From the NCBI GenBank assembly GCA_944325825.1, contig CALVBP010000019.1, positions 1 to 34,129 on the forward strand: a DNA stretch of 34,129 bases, read 5' to 3'. How positions within the stretch are numbered: position 1 is the first letter of the stretch; every line of letters begins with the position of its first letter. This DNA comes from Candidatus Gastranaerophilales bacterium (GTDB lineage: Bacteria > Cyanobacteriota > Vampirovibrionia > Gastranaerophilales > Gastranaerophilaceae). The notes below the pieces were generated by a model that worked only from the letters and a program-made list of their open reading frames with translations, searched no databases and was not told the DNA's origin. Position numbers and translations under genes: made by a program. Of this stretch, positions 7,843 to 15,785 are shown in pieces.

Positions 7843-8193
7843 ATGGAAAATGATATTTTTAAATGTCTTGCAAAATCAACATTCAGAAGTAAATTTAAAC
7901 TCTCCCCAAAAGATAAAAACTATGTTTTATCAAAAGGTTTTGACAAAATTGAAGAACACGCAAAAGATTTTATAGCAAAAAGAATCGCACCTGCAATTAT
8001 CCCCAATGACGGAAAACAAACTCCAATGAGAAATCATCCGGTTTTTATTGCTCAGCACGCAACAGCTACCTGCTGCAGAGGATGTATTGAAAAATGGCAC
8101 GGATTTAAAAAAGGTGTGGAATTAACTTCTGAACAACAAAATTATCTGGTTAAAATCATTATGAAATGGATAATAAATCAGTGTAAAAACTGA
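7843..8193 (+). CDS. DUF4186 family protein
   Basis: A 116-aa soluble protein I assign to DUF4186 from its striking conserved core: HAKDFIAKRIAP, NDGKQTPMRNHPVFIAQHAT and ATCCRGCIEKWHGF. The His, Cys and Asp/Gln pattern (HP..IAQHATATCCRGC) suggests metal binding or catalysis, but no function is established that I know of. Family members are about this length and usually stand alone. It lies between divergent rarA and a convergent methyltransferase-like gene. Translation probably starts without a leader (see promoter). Confidence 0.88.
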   Translation: MENDIFKCLAKSTFRSKFKLSPKDKNYVLSKGFDKIEEHAKDFIAKRIAPAIIPNDGKQTPMRNHPVFIAQHATATCCRGCIEKWHGFKKGVELTSEQQNYLVKIIMKWIINQCKN

Positions 8194-8219
8194 TAATGCC
8201 CATTTTTATATATAAAAAC

Positions 8220-8708
8220 CTATTCAGACATTTTCCAAGGCTTTAACCTCGGTATCCACATCGGTACATTCTTTTTATATTCTTTGTATAAATTACCGAA
8301 TTTGTTTTCAAGCTGCTTTTCTTCAAACAAAACAAAGTAAATATTATTAATAATAAAAAATATAATTACCCACCATATTAATGATATAGCACTTAAAAGG
8401 AAGCATTCCGAAATTAAAATCAATAAAACCCCCGTAATCATCGGGTTTCTAAGATAAGAATACGGGCCTTCAATAACAAGATTTTTAGGAGGATTCCATG
8501 GGGCTGCAGTACCTTTGCCTATGTTATTAAACAACACCATTGTCCAAGCTGATAATAAAAATCCAGCTAACAGCAGCACCATTCCTGCAATAAAGAACGC
8601 ACCCGCCGACGGCTTGTAGTGATAACCCGTAAAAAACAAAATAATTAAAGGTATAACCACGATTACATTAAATGGTAATATTAAAATAGTTTTTAACCAT
8701 TCAAACAT
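8220..8708 (-). CDS. Isoprenylcysteine carboxyl methyltransferase-like membrane protein
   Basis: A 162-aa membrane protein of the ICMT/phospholipid methyltransferase superfamily. Four to five hydrophobic segments are visible, starting with LILPFNVIVVIPLIILFFTG. The SAM-binding signature is present: IEGPYSYLRNPMITG (about 84-98), then EEKQLENKFGNLYKEYKKNVPMWIPR at the C-terminus, with the conserved Glu and Tyr-x-x-Tyr positions. Bacterial relatives methylate small molecules, lipids or unknown substrates, and the substrate here is unknown. TATACT on the minus strand (8716-8721) ends seven bases before the ATG and no ribosome site is seen, so this is another candidate leaderless gene. Confidence 0.87.
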   Translation of the reverse strand: MFEWLKTILILPFNVIVVIPLIILFFTGYHYKPSAGAFFIAGMVLLLAGFLLSAWTMVLFNNIGKGTAAPWNPPKNLVIEGPYSYLRNPMITGVLLILISECFLLSAISLIWWVIIFFIINNIYFVLFEEKQLENKFGNLYKEYKKNVPMWIPRLKPWKMSE

Positions 8709-8715
8709 ACAGTTA

Positions 8716-8721
8716 AGTATA
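8716..8721 (-). promoter_or_regulatory. -10 box next to the start of the methyltransferase-like gene
   Basis: TATACT on the minus strand, seven bases before the ATG at 8708. No clear -35 at 17 bp. Listed because it repeats the layout seen at 7843, 13573 and 26450. Confidence 0.35.
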
Positions 8722-8793
8722 ACATATTTTGTGTTTTAATAAAATTACTACGTACAAATATTTATAACACTTTAAACCAACTTTTTTTGTTTG

Positions 8794-9095
8794 CCCTGGA
8801 TGCGATTGTCTTGGTCGCTCGCTTTTAACGGGTCTACGGACTTTCTTTTCAGAAGCTATACTTCTTACAAAGAAAGCTCCACCGCCCTCAGCTCGCTCCC
8901 GCTGTCTTGGATTTCCTCCACGCTCGAATAGTTTCGCCTTTAAGCCTGACGGCTTAGCAGGCTCAATATTCTCGCTATCCGGACTAACTCGCTTGCGCTC
9001 GTGGCGTCCGTACGGAAATCCGCTCGAACGCAAGTGGCGCTCTCATCGCTATTCAATGCAAATAAAAAGGACAGGGTAAACCTGTCCTTTTTATT

Positions 9096-9111
<16 letters not shown>
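8794..9111. repeat. GC-rich segment bounded by 14-bp direct repeats of the tRNA-Arg 3' end
   Basis: CCCTGGATGCGATT occurs at 8794-8807 and again at 9098-9111, where it is the T-arm/acceptor end of tRNA-Arg. Between them lies about 290 bp that is clearly richer in GC than the surroundings, with CGCTCG/CGAGCG-like motifs and a TCCGTACGGA palindrome near 8987-9024. Reading frames cross it on both strands, but their translations (runs of Arg, Pro, Gly, Ser) do not look like proteins. It may be a small tRNA-targeted element or a decayed att region. Nothing else is seen in 8709-9063. Confidence 0.65.
9064..9092 (-). terminator. Terminator of tRNA-Arg
   Basis: AAAAAGGACAGG (9064-9075) and CCTGTCCTTTTT (9081-9092) form a 12-bp stem with a five-base loop, directly downstream of the tRNA on the minus strand. 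A and T runs on both sides allow it to work in both directions. Confidence 0.85.
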
Positions 9112-9169
<58 letters not shown>

Positions 9170-9211
9170 TTACTTTTCTAAAATATCACATAAAGCTTTT
9201 TTTGCAAGAGA

Positions 9212-9991
9212 TTAAATTTTTATAAGCTCTTTTATATTAACAGATTTGTCAACAAACTCTTGCCGGCACATAGATTTTGATATTTTGTCATAAATTTCTT
9301 TAATATTAGTCTTTTCTGCCAGCATCGGTATAATTTTATCGTACTCCAAACCTTCACACTCATCCTTAATCATAGCTTTATTAGCATTTTTAGCGCACCA
9401 TAGCTGCCTTCTCGGAGCAATAATATTAAACCCCATTGATTCATAAAAATACTGCGCAAAGGAATTTTCCGGAAGTTCCGACCTTACGTAAACATCTTTA
9501 AAATTATCATTTTCCAGTGTTTTATAATACTCACCTAAGATTGCCTTTCCAATACCTTTTATTTTTTCATCTTTATTAGGGGACCAAGTTGCAAGCCAGT
9601 CTAATTCTGTCTCGTTTTTGGCACAATTATGGCGTGACGAATATACCAGATTTCCGGTTTTATCTTTTTTAGGAATATTGGCAACAAGTATTCCGCACAA
9701 TTTATCATTATACAAAGCAAGAAGAACTCTTGTCTTTTTTAAAACTTTTTCTCCGGACTCCAGTAACTTTTTAATAGCTTTTAATGCATCAATAAAAATA
9801 TCATTTGTTATTGAACCTTCTAGAGTTTTATCAACCATGTTCACAAACTTTTCCGCTAACGGATACTCATGATTTTCTAATTTTACAATAGTAATATTTC
9901 TTGCACTATTATCCACGCTTGAATTACAGCGCCATTGGGATAGTAACTTAGCACCGAAAGCCGGATTTTTTACATTAGACGATACTTTCAT
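9212..9991 (-). CDS. GNAT-like acetyltransferase with NPAFGA leader
   Basis: A 259-aa protein whose middle and C-terminal parts look like a GNAT N-acyltransferase: LLALYNDKLCGILVANIP (beta hairpin), then IKGIGKAILGEYYKTLE, which fits the acetyl-CoA-binding loop region, and SFAQYFYESMGFNIIAPRRQLW at the end of the fold. Substrate unknown. The first residues, MKVSSNVKNPAFGAKLLSQ, form a short leader of the kind I associate with many gut melainabacterial proteins. It is the last gene of the minus-strand cluster, 12 bp after the regulator gene, and ends just before tRNA-Arg. Confidence 0.7.
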   Translation of the reverse strand: MKVSSNVKNPAFGAKLLSQWRCNSSVDNSARNITIVKLENHEYPLAEKFVNMVDKTLEGSITNDIFIDALKAIKKLLESGEKVLKKTRVLLALYNDKLCGILVANIPKKDKTGNLVYSSRHNCAKNETELDWLATWSPNKDEKIKGIGKAILGEYYKTLENDNFKDVYVRSELPENSFAQYFYESMGFNIIAPRRQLWCAKNANKAMIKDECEGLEYDKIIPMLAEKTNIKEIYDKISKSMCRQEFVDKSVNIKELIKI

Positions 9992-10003
9992 ATAATATTT
10001 TTA

Positions 10004-11272
10004 TCATTTACGTATAAAATATTCAACCCATCTTATTAAATCAGAAATTTCATACGGTTTCGGTAAATATAAATCCGCCCCCGAATCAAGTATCGCAGAT
10101 TTATTATGAACGGTAGATGTAACAATAATTCTTGTCTCGCTAAAATTTGGAATTGTCCTTATCTTCCTTAACAATTCAAGTTCAGAAAGATCATCGCCGC
10201 TGTCCATAATAATAACGGAAGGCTGAGAAGTTTCATTCAGCTCCGATAAAATATCATACCCTTGAAGTTCAAGAGCTGTTCTTATCAAATAATTTAAAGA
10301 ATCGTCTTTTTCTTTTATATAGATACTCTTATTAGGTTTGTCCTCGACAATTGAACCATCGCCGGAAAGCTTTATACGTTCTATTACATAGTTTGAACCG
10401 CTCGGGATTCTTGCCAGATTTTTTATTGACAGGAGTTTTTCTATAAGCGCTTCGGGTGTTGAAATCAAATTAAAACCTTCTATTATCCCGCCAATGCACA
10501 AAGATACAAAATTAGCCCTCATCCCGGCATAGCGTTCCCCTTTAAGAAGCATATATCCCCTCTTTGAATCAGTTTCAGAGTAAAATTTCGGAGCAACTGT
10601 ATCAAATGCAAATACTAAAAATGAAGCCAGCTTTTCACCGCTGTATTTGTTAGTAATTATTACAAACGTCGTATCATTAAGCTGTCCTATAAAATCATTT
10701 TCATCAAGTGTAGATTTAGATATTGCCACAAATGTTTGTATAAGCTTGTCTGCTGCCAAATCTGTATAAACAGTTCTGTAATTATCCAAATTTTCCACAC
10801 TTACTAATAACACTGCAGGGTTTTCGGCAACGAGAGTCCTTTTTAAAGCTTTTTTAACTAATTTTTGGTTCGGAAGGAGTGTTTTATTATCAAGATTTGA
10901 CTCAATTTCTCTTCGCAGATGAGCTTTTATTCTGGTTTTAAATTCATCAATATTAACAGGTTCACTTAAAAAATCATCTGCGCCTTTTTCAAGAACCGAA
11001 ATTCTATCCTTTGTGTCAGCAGATTTTGAAAGTGCAACAATTATCGGCCTTGTGTCATAAGTTAATTCTCTTATACGACGGCAGAAGTCTCCCAAATCTT
11101 CTTCAATACTGTCCGAAATAATTATCATATCAGGCTGACGGGTTTGAATTTTTTCCAGACCATCTTTTAATAAACTTGAAATAATAACTTTCGTTTGCGA
11201 ATCATCTATACATTTTTTATATTTTGCAGGTAATTCTTTCCTTTTATCAATAATCAGGACTGTTGAGAGCAT
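10004..11272 (-). CDS. Response regulator: REC - degenerate GGDEF - REC
   Basis: Residues 1-120 form a receiver-like domain (VLIIDKRKE... GADDFLSEPVNIDEF) in which the phospho-acceptor position is Ser-Asp (IIISDS) and the conserved Lys is Glu, so phosphorylation is doubtful. Residues about 125-310 resemble a GGDEF domain in spacing (LVSVENLDNY... GQLNDTTFVIITN) but the GGDEF signature is missing, so no diguanylate cyclase activity is expected. Residues about 315-422 are a second receiver with a good acceptor Asp (VIIMDSGDD), VTS Thr and LPKPYE Lys. It overlaps the upstream kinase gene by 19 bp and is surely co-translated with it. It probably acts as a protein-interaction relay. Confidence 0.8.
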   Translation of the reverse strand: MLSTVLIIDKRKELPAKYKKCIDDSQTKVIISSLLKDGLEKIQTRQPDMIIISDSIEEDLGDFCRRIRELTYDTRPIIVALSKSADTKDRISVLEKGADDFLSEPVNIDEFKTRIKAHLRREIESNLDNKTLLPNQKLVKKALKRTLVAENPAVLLVSVENLDNYRTVYTDLAADKLIQTFVAISKSTLDENDFIGQLNDTTFVIITNKYSGEKLASFLVFAFDTVAPKFYSETDSKRGYMLLKGERYAGMRANFVSLCIGGIIEGFNLISTPEALIEKLLSIKNLARIPSGSNYVIERIKLSGDGSIVEDKPNKSIYIKEKDDSLNYLIRTALELQGYDILSELNETSQPSVIIMDSGDDLSELELLRKIRTIPNFSETRIIVTSTVHNKSAILDSGADLYLPKPYEISDLIRWVEYFIRK

Positions 11273-11973
11273 ACTAAAGCCTCCTCCTGATTATAAATCG
11301 GAAAACTCAGTTTAAATGTTGTGCCTTTATCCGGTTCGCTTACAAAACCTATACTTCCATTCATTTCTTCCACAAGTTTCTTTGTAATATAAAGCCCCAG
11401 TCCGTTACCTTGTGTTTTACTCGTTAAATGATTTTCCAGTCGTATAAATTTATCAAATACCCTTGCTCTGTCCTCTTCTTTAATTCCTACTCCATTGTCT
11501 TTAATTTCAATCAATATATGTTCAGAATCATAATAAGAAGTTGAAACTTCTACAGGACTTTCTTCTTCTGAATATTTACAGGCATTGTCAACCAAGTTCA
11601 TAATTATCTGTTGAAATTTATCTTCATCAAGCATTGACGGAGGCAAATTTGAAGTAAATTTTGTTGTAATTTTGCGAGATTTGTATTTTTGTAAAAGTAA
11701 TTGAATAACTTTTTCTATAGAAGAATTTACGTCTACTTTTCTGAAAACAGGCTTATCTGTGTTCATCTTAGAAACTTCCAGAATATTTTCAACAAGATTA
11801 ATAAGCCTGTTAGACTGTTCCTCTATAATTTTTATGAATTTCTTCTTATCATCTTCTTTAAGCTTATCCCAGGATGACAGAAGAGTTTGAGAAAACCCCC
11901 TTATACTGGTAAGGGGGGTTCTCAACTCGTGTGATACTGTTGCTACAAATTCATCTTGAATTGTATTAGTCAT
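11254..11973 (-). CDS. Soluble histidine kinase lacking a sensor domain
   Basis: The 239 residues are just HisKA plus HATPase_c. The H box VSHELRTPLTS starts near residue 13 (His15), the N box is NLVDNACKYS, G1 is DNGVGI and G2 is GNGLGLYI. There is no transmembrane segment and no PAS/GAF domain, so input must come from a partner or a small N-terminal contact. The downstream gene, overlapping by 19 bp, encodes a two-receiver regulator and is the obvious partner. The upstream neighbours encode an exported protein and a pseudopilin, suggesting control of, or response to, the cell surface. Confidence 0.93.
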   Translation of the reverse strand: MTNTIQDEFVATVSHELRTPLTSIRGFSQTLLSSWDKLKEDDKKKFIKIIEEQSNRLINLVENILEVSKMNTDKPVFRKVDVNSSIEKVIQLLLQKYKSRKITTKFTSNLPPSMLDEDKFQQIIMNLVDNACKYSEEESPVEVSTSYYDSEHILIEIKDNGVGIKEEDRARVFDKFIRLENHLTSKTQGNGLGLYITKKLVEEMNGSIGFVSEPDKGTTFKLSFPIYNQEEALVCSQQS

Positions 11974-11991
11974 TTTTGTTTCTCATTAAAC

Positions 11992-12549
11992 TTATTTGTT
12001 TAGTTCGGAAGGAACGAGGATATCTGCACCGCCTTTGTTAAGCTTCAATCTCTTTAAATCACCGTTAAGAGCCGGAAGTTTTGTTGATTCCGTTAGAGGA
12101 GTAGCTTTAACACTACCGGTATTTAATGCATCAGCTGAGTTATTTTGCGGGTTCCATGGTTTTGGTTCGCTGATTGTCGGCTTGTTAACATCCCCATCCC
12201 CATCATCATCGTCAGCCGGAGGGTTCCATGGTCTTGGTTCGCTAATTGTCGGTTCGTTTACATCCTCATCACTATCCTCATCACCATATTCAGACGGAGG
12301 CGGCGGCATTATAACAGGCGGAGGCAATATTTCTCCCGGTTGATACTTTTCATCATTACATGAACCGCCATTCATGATTGGATTGGCGCATGTATTATCT
12401 GTCGTTATTCCACTACTTGATAAAGCCATTGCAGCAGGTAAAAGAGGTTTTTCAGAAATATTATCTCTATTAATGTCAAAATCTGAAACAGTAAGAATTG
12501 CAGCCATACCTATTGTCGCTATTAACAGCCTTTTTACTTTCTTTTTCAT
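11992..12549 (-). CDS. Exported proline/acidic-rich protein with two 14-residue repeats
   Basis: I do not recognise this 185-aa protein. A basic start and hydrophobic stretch (MKKKVKRLLIATIGMAAILT) indicate a signal peptide. Then come two cysteines (54 and 64), a PPP-rich linker (75-86), an acidic stretch, and two near-identical repeats, VNEPTISEPRPWNP (97-110) and VNKPTISEPKPWNP (121-134), separated by a DDDDGDGD spacer that could bind calcium. The C-terminus is basic and Leu/Lys-rich. It lies 16 bp after the pseudopilin gene and 18 bp before the kinase gene. A secreted linker or pilus-associated role is a guess. Confidence 0.75.
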   Translation of the reverse strand: MKKKVKRLLIATIGMAAILTVSDFDINRDNISEKPLLPAAMALSSSGITTDNTCANPIMNGGSCNDEKYQPGEILPPPVIMPPPPSEYGDEDSDEDVNEPTISEPRPWNPPADDDDGDGDVNKPTISEPKPWNPQNNSADALNTGSVKATPLTESTKLPALNGDLKRLKLNKGGADILVPSELNK

Positions 12550-12565
12550 AAATTCTATCTCCTTT

Positions 12566-13177
12566 TTAATATGTCACTTTCCAGCCGTCTGCCACTACCC
12601 TTGCTGAGCAAGCTCTGGCATCGGTAATATTGCCGTTCGCACAAGCCGTTTTATATGTATCAAGACCATACGGAACAACTTTGCAGCTATTAGTTAAACT
12701 AAATTCAAAAATATCTCTCCCATAAGCATTAGGTTTAGTTTTCGAGCCGTTTACATCAATTAAAAACTGTAAAACAACTTTATTTGAATCTTCAGTAGGT
12801 GTTATTTCATCCGCAAAAACAGATTGCATAAATAACGGTCCTGTTAAAAAAGCGTTTGATTTTATAGAACTGGTTGAAACAGTCTCATCGGTATCAGCTG
12901 CACCTATAAACGGCGCCAATTTTTCAACGCTCAAATCCGGAACGGCACTCAAGGTATTTATATAAGAGCCGTCTGTAATTTTACTATTCTCATACTGAAT
13001 TAAATTCTGGCACCCGAGTTCTATCTGGCTAACAACTCTGCTTAATTGCGAACCGGTCTGCTTTTTCTGAAATCCCAATACTAACTGCGGTATTGAGACA
13101 GCTGCTACAACGCCAATAATCGTAAGGGTTACCAGTAATTCAGACAATGTAAAACCTTTTTTAAAATTTTTCTTCAT
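12566..13177 (-). CDS. Type IV pilin/pseudopilin-like protein
   Basis: A 203-aa protein with a class III prepilin signal: MKKNFKKG cleaved before FTLSELLVTLTIIGVVAAVSI, with Glu at +5, so PilD-type processing and N-methylation are expected. The hydrophobic helix is followed by a globular part with cysteines near the C-terminus (NSCKVVPYG, TACANGN, RACSAR) that may form disulfides. It could be a minor pilin of a type IV pilus, competence or secretion machine. It lies between a PC4-like gene (13 bp upstream) and an exported protein gene. The assembly ATPase and platform genes are not in the window. Confidence 0.9.
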   Translation of the reverse strand: MKKNFKKGFTLSELLVTLTIIGVVAAVSIPQLVLGFQKKQTGSQLSRVVSQIELGCQNLIQYENSKITDGSYINTLSAVPDLSVEKLAPFIGAADTDETVSTSSIKSNAFLTGPLFMQSVFADEITPTEDSNKVVLQFLIDVNGSKTKPNAYGRDIFEFSLTNSCKVVPYGLDTYKTACANGNITDARACSARVVADGWKVTY

Positions 13178-13190
13178 TCAGGAGTTCTCC

Positions 13191-13421
13191 TTATTCTTCC
13201 ATAAATTCTTTTTTTGCCTCTTCAATCGCCTCTGATAATATATCAAGCTGGTCTGGTGCAAAAGTTACGCCTTTTTTAGTCGGAAGCCAGGTTGCACCGT
13301 CATCTGTTGTATAAAATATTCTCAGATTAAAGTAGCTTCTTCCTTTGTATTCCGAAATAGAAATTTGTAATTGTTCCGTATCAGTTCTCGGTATTGTGGC
13401 TAAAATTTTAGCTTCTGCCAT
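13191..13421 (-). CDS. PC4 (p15)-like ssDNA-binding protein
   Basis: A 76-aa protein matching the transcriptional coactivator PC4/p15 fold: LQISISEYKGRSYFNLRIFYTTDDGATWLPTKKG (given in parts), FAPDQLDILSEAIEEA. PC4-like proteins form dimers that bind single-stranded DNA or RNA, and bacterial members are small stand-alone proteins. It starts the six-gene minus-strand cluster after an AAGGAG site. Its place at the head of a pilin/kinase operon is unusual, and a regulatory or competence-related DNA-binding role is possible. Confidence 0.88.
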   Translation of the reverse strand: MAEAKILATIPRTDTEQLQISISEYKGRSYFNLRIFYTTDDGATWLPTKKGVTFAPDQLDILSEAIEEAKKEFMEE

Positions 13422-13537
13422 TTGCGTTGTCTCCTTCTAATTATTTGTATCTCTATTTAACTTTAAAACTAATCTTTCAAAGAATGCAGATTTAATCTAT
13501 TGCTCATTATAACATATTATTCATAAATGTTAATAAT

Positions 13538-13566
13538 TTGTCTATTGTATTTATTTAGGTTAATAT
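13538..13566 (+). promoter_or_regulatory. Promoter of the REC-PAS-kinase operon, leaderless layout
   Basis: TTGTCT (13538-13543), exactly 17 bp, TAATAT (13561-13566). The ATG is at 13573, six bases later, with no ribosome site. Transcription would start on the start codon. The 151-bp gap to the divergent PC4-like gene must also carry that gene's promoter. Confidence 0.65.
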
Positions 13567-13572
13567 AACAGT

Positions 13573-15126
13573 ATGGAAACGGGGAAGATTGTTGTTGTCG
13601 ATGATGAAAAAATAGTTACATCCGCCTTTTCAACATTATTAAAGGTGGAAGGGTTTTCTGATGCTCACTTCTTTAACAGGCCTAAAGAAGCCCTGGAGTT
13701 TTTAAAAAGCAATACCCCGGATTTGGTTATATCAGATTTTTTAATGCCGGAAATGAACGGGCTTGAATTTCTGTCAGAAGTCAAAAAATTATACCCTGAA
13801 GTCAGTAAGATTTTACTTACGGGATATGCCGATAAAGAAAATGCTATTCGTGCAATTAACGAAATCGGGCTGTATAGATATATTGAAAAACCCTGGAGTA
13901 ATGATGATTTAATCATTAATATTAAAAACGGCATTGAAAGAAGTTATCTTCTTTCACAACTCCGTCAAAAAATTATTGAGTTGGAAGAAGCTAAAAAAGA
14001 ACTTGAAAAGTATTCAAAAAATCTGGAACAGCTTGTTGAGGAGCGTACGGCTGATTTAAAGCAATCTAATGCAAAGCTGGAAGGCATTGTAACATACTGT
14101 GCTGACGGGATTATAATTCTTAACGAAGACGGCATAATAGAACAGGTCAACCCCGCTTGCGAAAGCCTTATCGGTCTTGTTGAAAACAAACTTATCAATT
14201 CATCGATAGATGACTTTTTATTCAGCACAAAAACTTTTATATCAAAAGAACTGCATAAGTCCGAAGGCAACGAGCTTTTCTTAAGAGATTTCCATATAAA
14301 AAATCCGTTAAGCGGAGCAATAGTTCCGGTGGACATAAGTTTCGCAAGAATCAATCCGGATGATACCTTTAAGCGTTTTGTCGGGGTTATGAGAGATGTG
14401 ACCGAACAAAAGAAAGCCGACAAGCTAAGAGATGATTTTATTGCAACTCTAACACATGATTTGAGAACTCCGCTTCTTGCAGCAATTCAAACGCTTAAAT
14501 TTTTCCTTGACGGAGCTTTAGGAGAATTGGATGATAAGCAGAAACTTCTCCTATCTACTATGCAAAAGAGTAACGAAGACCTGCTTGGGCTTGTAAATGC
14601 TTTATTGGAAGTTTACAAGTATGATGCAGAAAAACTTGTTTTAAATAAAACCGAGTTCAATATATATGAACTCACAAAACAAACCTACGACGAGCTTAAA
14701 CCTCTTGCTGACAGCAAAAATATTGATTTTACAATAGATTGTATCAATGAAAATCTGCATATTTTAGCAGACAAAAGCGAACTCAGAAGAGTTATATGCA
14801 ATCTTTGCGGAAATGCTATCAACTATACTCAGGAAGGCGGAAAAGTTGTTATAACAATTAAAAACGAAGATCGTGACTTAATCTTTTCCGTTTCGGATAA
14901 CGGCTGCGGAATTCCTCAGGAAGATATCCCAAATATGTTCCAGAGGTTCTCTCAAGGTACAAGTAAAAAACGCTCAGCAGGTACAGGGCTGGGGCTTTAT
15001 CTTTCAAGACAGATTATTGAGTCCCATGGCGGTAAAATTTGGCTCGAAAGCGTTTTAAACAAAGGAAGTGAATTTTCGTTTATTTTAACTGATACAGTAG
15101 TAAATATTCCGGCAGGTGTCAAATGA
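13573..15126 (+). CDS. Hybrid signalling protein: REC - coiled coil - PAS - histidine kinase
   Basis: A 517-aa cytoplasmic kinase. Domain order: receiver (1-122) with VVVDDE, acceptor Asp55 in LVISDFLMPEMNG, LLTG and IEKPW Lys; coiled coil (about 125-170); PAS (about 171-280) with ADGIIILNEDGIIEQVNPA and a VTEQKKAD exit; HisKA with THDLRTPLLA (His295); HATPase_c with NLCGNAINYT (Asn414), SDNGCGIPQ and AGTGLGLYLS. An N-terminal receiver on a kinase allows one system to feed into another. The next gene, a LuxR-type regulator, overlaps by 4 bp (ATGA), so it is the cognate output. Confidence 0.95.
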   Translation: METGKIVVVDDEKIVTSAFSTLLKVEGFSDAHFFNRPKEALEFLKSNTPDLVISDFLMPEMNGLEFLSEVKKLYPEVSKILLTGYADKENAIRAINEIGLYRYIEKPWSNDDLIINIKNGIERSYLLSQLRQKIIELEEAKKELEKYSKNLEQLVEERTADLKQSNAKLEGIVTYCADGIIILNEDGIIEQVNPACESLIGLVENKLINSSIDDFLFSTKTFISKELHKSEGNELFLRDFHIKNPLSGAIVPVDISFARINPDDTFKRFVGVMRDVTEQKKADKLRDDFIATLTHDLRTPLLAAIQTLKFFLDGALGELDDKQKLLLSTMQKSNEDLLGLVNALLEVYKYDAEKLVLNKTEFNIYELTKQTYDELKPLADSKNIDFTIDCINENLHILADKSELRRVICNLCGNAINYTQEGGKVVITIKNEDRDLIFSVSDNGCGIPQEDIPNMFQRFSQGTSKKRSAGTGLGLYLSRQIIESHGGKIWLESVLNKGSEFSFILTDTVVNIPAGVK

Positions 15127-15785
15127 TTAATGTATTACTTGTAGAAGACCATCAATTATATAGAATGGGGTTGTCATTGCTTCTGGAAAAAGCAGAAGGG
15201 GTAAACCTTTTGGCAGAAGCTTCAGACGGAGCAGATGGTATTAAGAAAGCGCGGGAGTTTTCTCCTGATGTTATTTTAATGGATATCGGGCTTCCAAATA
15301 TTGACGGTATAGAAGCAACCTCCAGAATTAAAGAATTTTTGCCGGATGTAAAAGTTTTAATCTTTACTTCCCGTAATAGTGAGCAGGATATTTTTGAATC
15401 TTTTAAAGCCGGCGCAGATGGATATATTATGAAAGGAGCCACTCCGGAACAGACAATTTCAGCGATAAAAGCGGTATATGAAGGAGTGGGCTGGATTGAC
15501 CCGACCATAGCAAAAATTGTATTTTCAAATCTGCAAAGACCTGTGTCATCATCACCTGTAGGAACAATTAGTGAAAGACGTGATAAAAACTCTTACGGTC
15601 TTACTGAAAGAGAACTGGATGTACTTGCTTTAATGGTAGAAGGACTTTCTAATCCGCAAATTGCTGATAAACTCGTTATAACAAGAGCTACTGCAAAAGC
15701 TCATGTTCACAGTATCTTACAGAAACTGTGTGCAGCAACAAGGACTCAGGCAACAGTTACCGCTATGAAAGAAGGTTTGGTCTAA
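15123..15785 (+). CDS. NarL/FixJ-family response regulator
   Basis: A 220-aa DNA-binding regulator. Receiver with LLVEDH, acceptor Asp54 (VILMDIGLPNIDG), Thr82 and Lys104 (YIMKGA); a linker of about 30 residues; then a LuxR-type helix-turn-helix LTERELDVLALMVEGLSNPQIADKL with ATAKAHVHSILQKL as recognition region. It is translationally coupled to the upstream REC-PAS-kinase (ATGA overlap) and its stop overlaps the next start by one base (TAATG), so the three genes form a tight operon. Confidence 0.96.
   Translation: MINVLLVEDHQLYRMGLSLLLEKAEGVNLLAEASDGADGIKKAREFSPDVILMDIGLPNIDGIEATSRIKEFLPDVKVLIFTSRNSEQDIFESFKAGADGYIMKGATPEQTISAIKAVYEGVGWIDPTIAKIVFSNLQRPVSSSPVGTISERRDKNSYGLTERELDVLALMVEGLSNPQIADKLVITRATAKAHVHSILQKLCAATRTQATVTAMKEGLV

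Noticed and set aside
8713-9033. 106-codon frame on the minus strand across the GC-rich segment
   Set aside because: Arg/Pro/Gly/Ser-rich translation with no domain, no ribosome site, and it lies in the tRNA-bounded repeat-like segment.
15728-15784. Earlier ATG for the unknown protein, inside the LuxR-type regulator gene
   Set aside because: The ATG at 15785 overlaps the preceding stop in the typical TAATG coupling; the earlier one would overlap the helix-turn-helix coding region by 57 bp.
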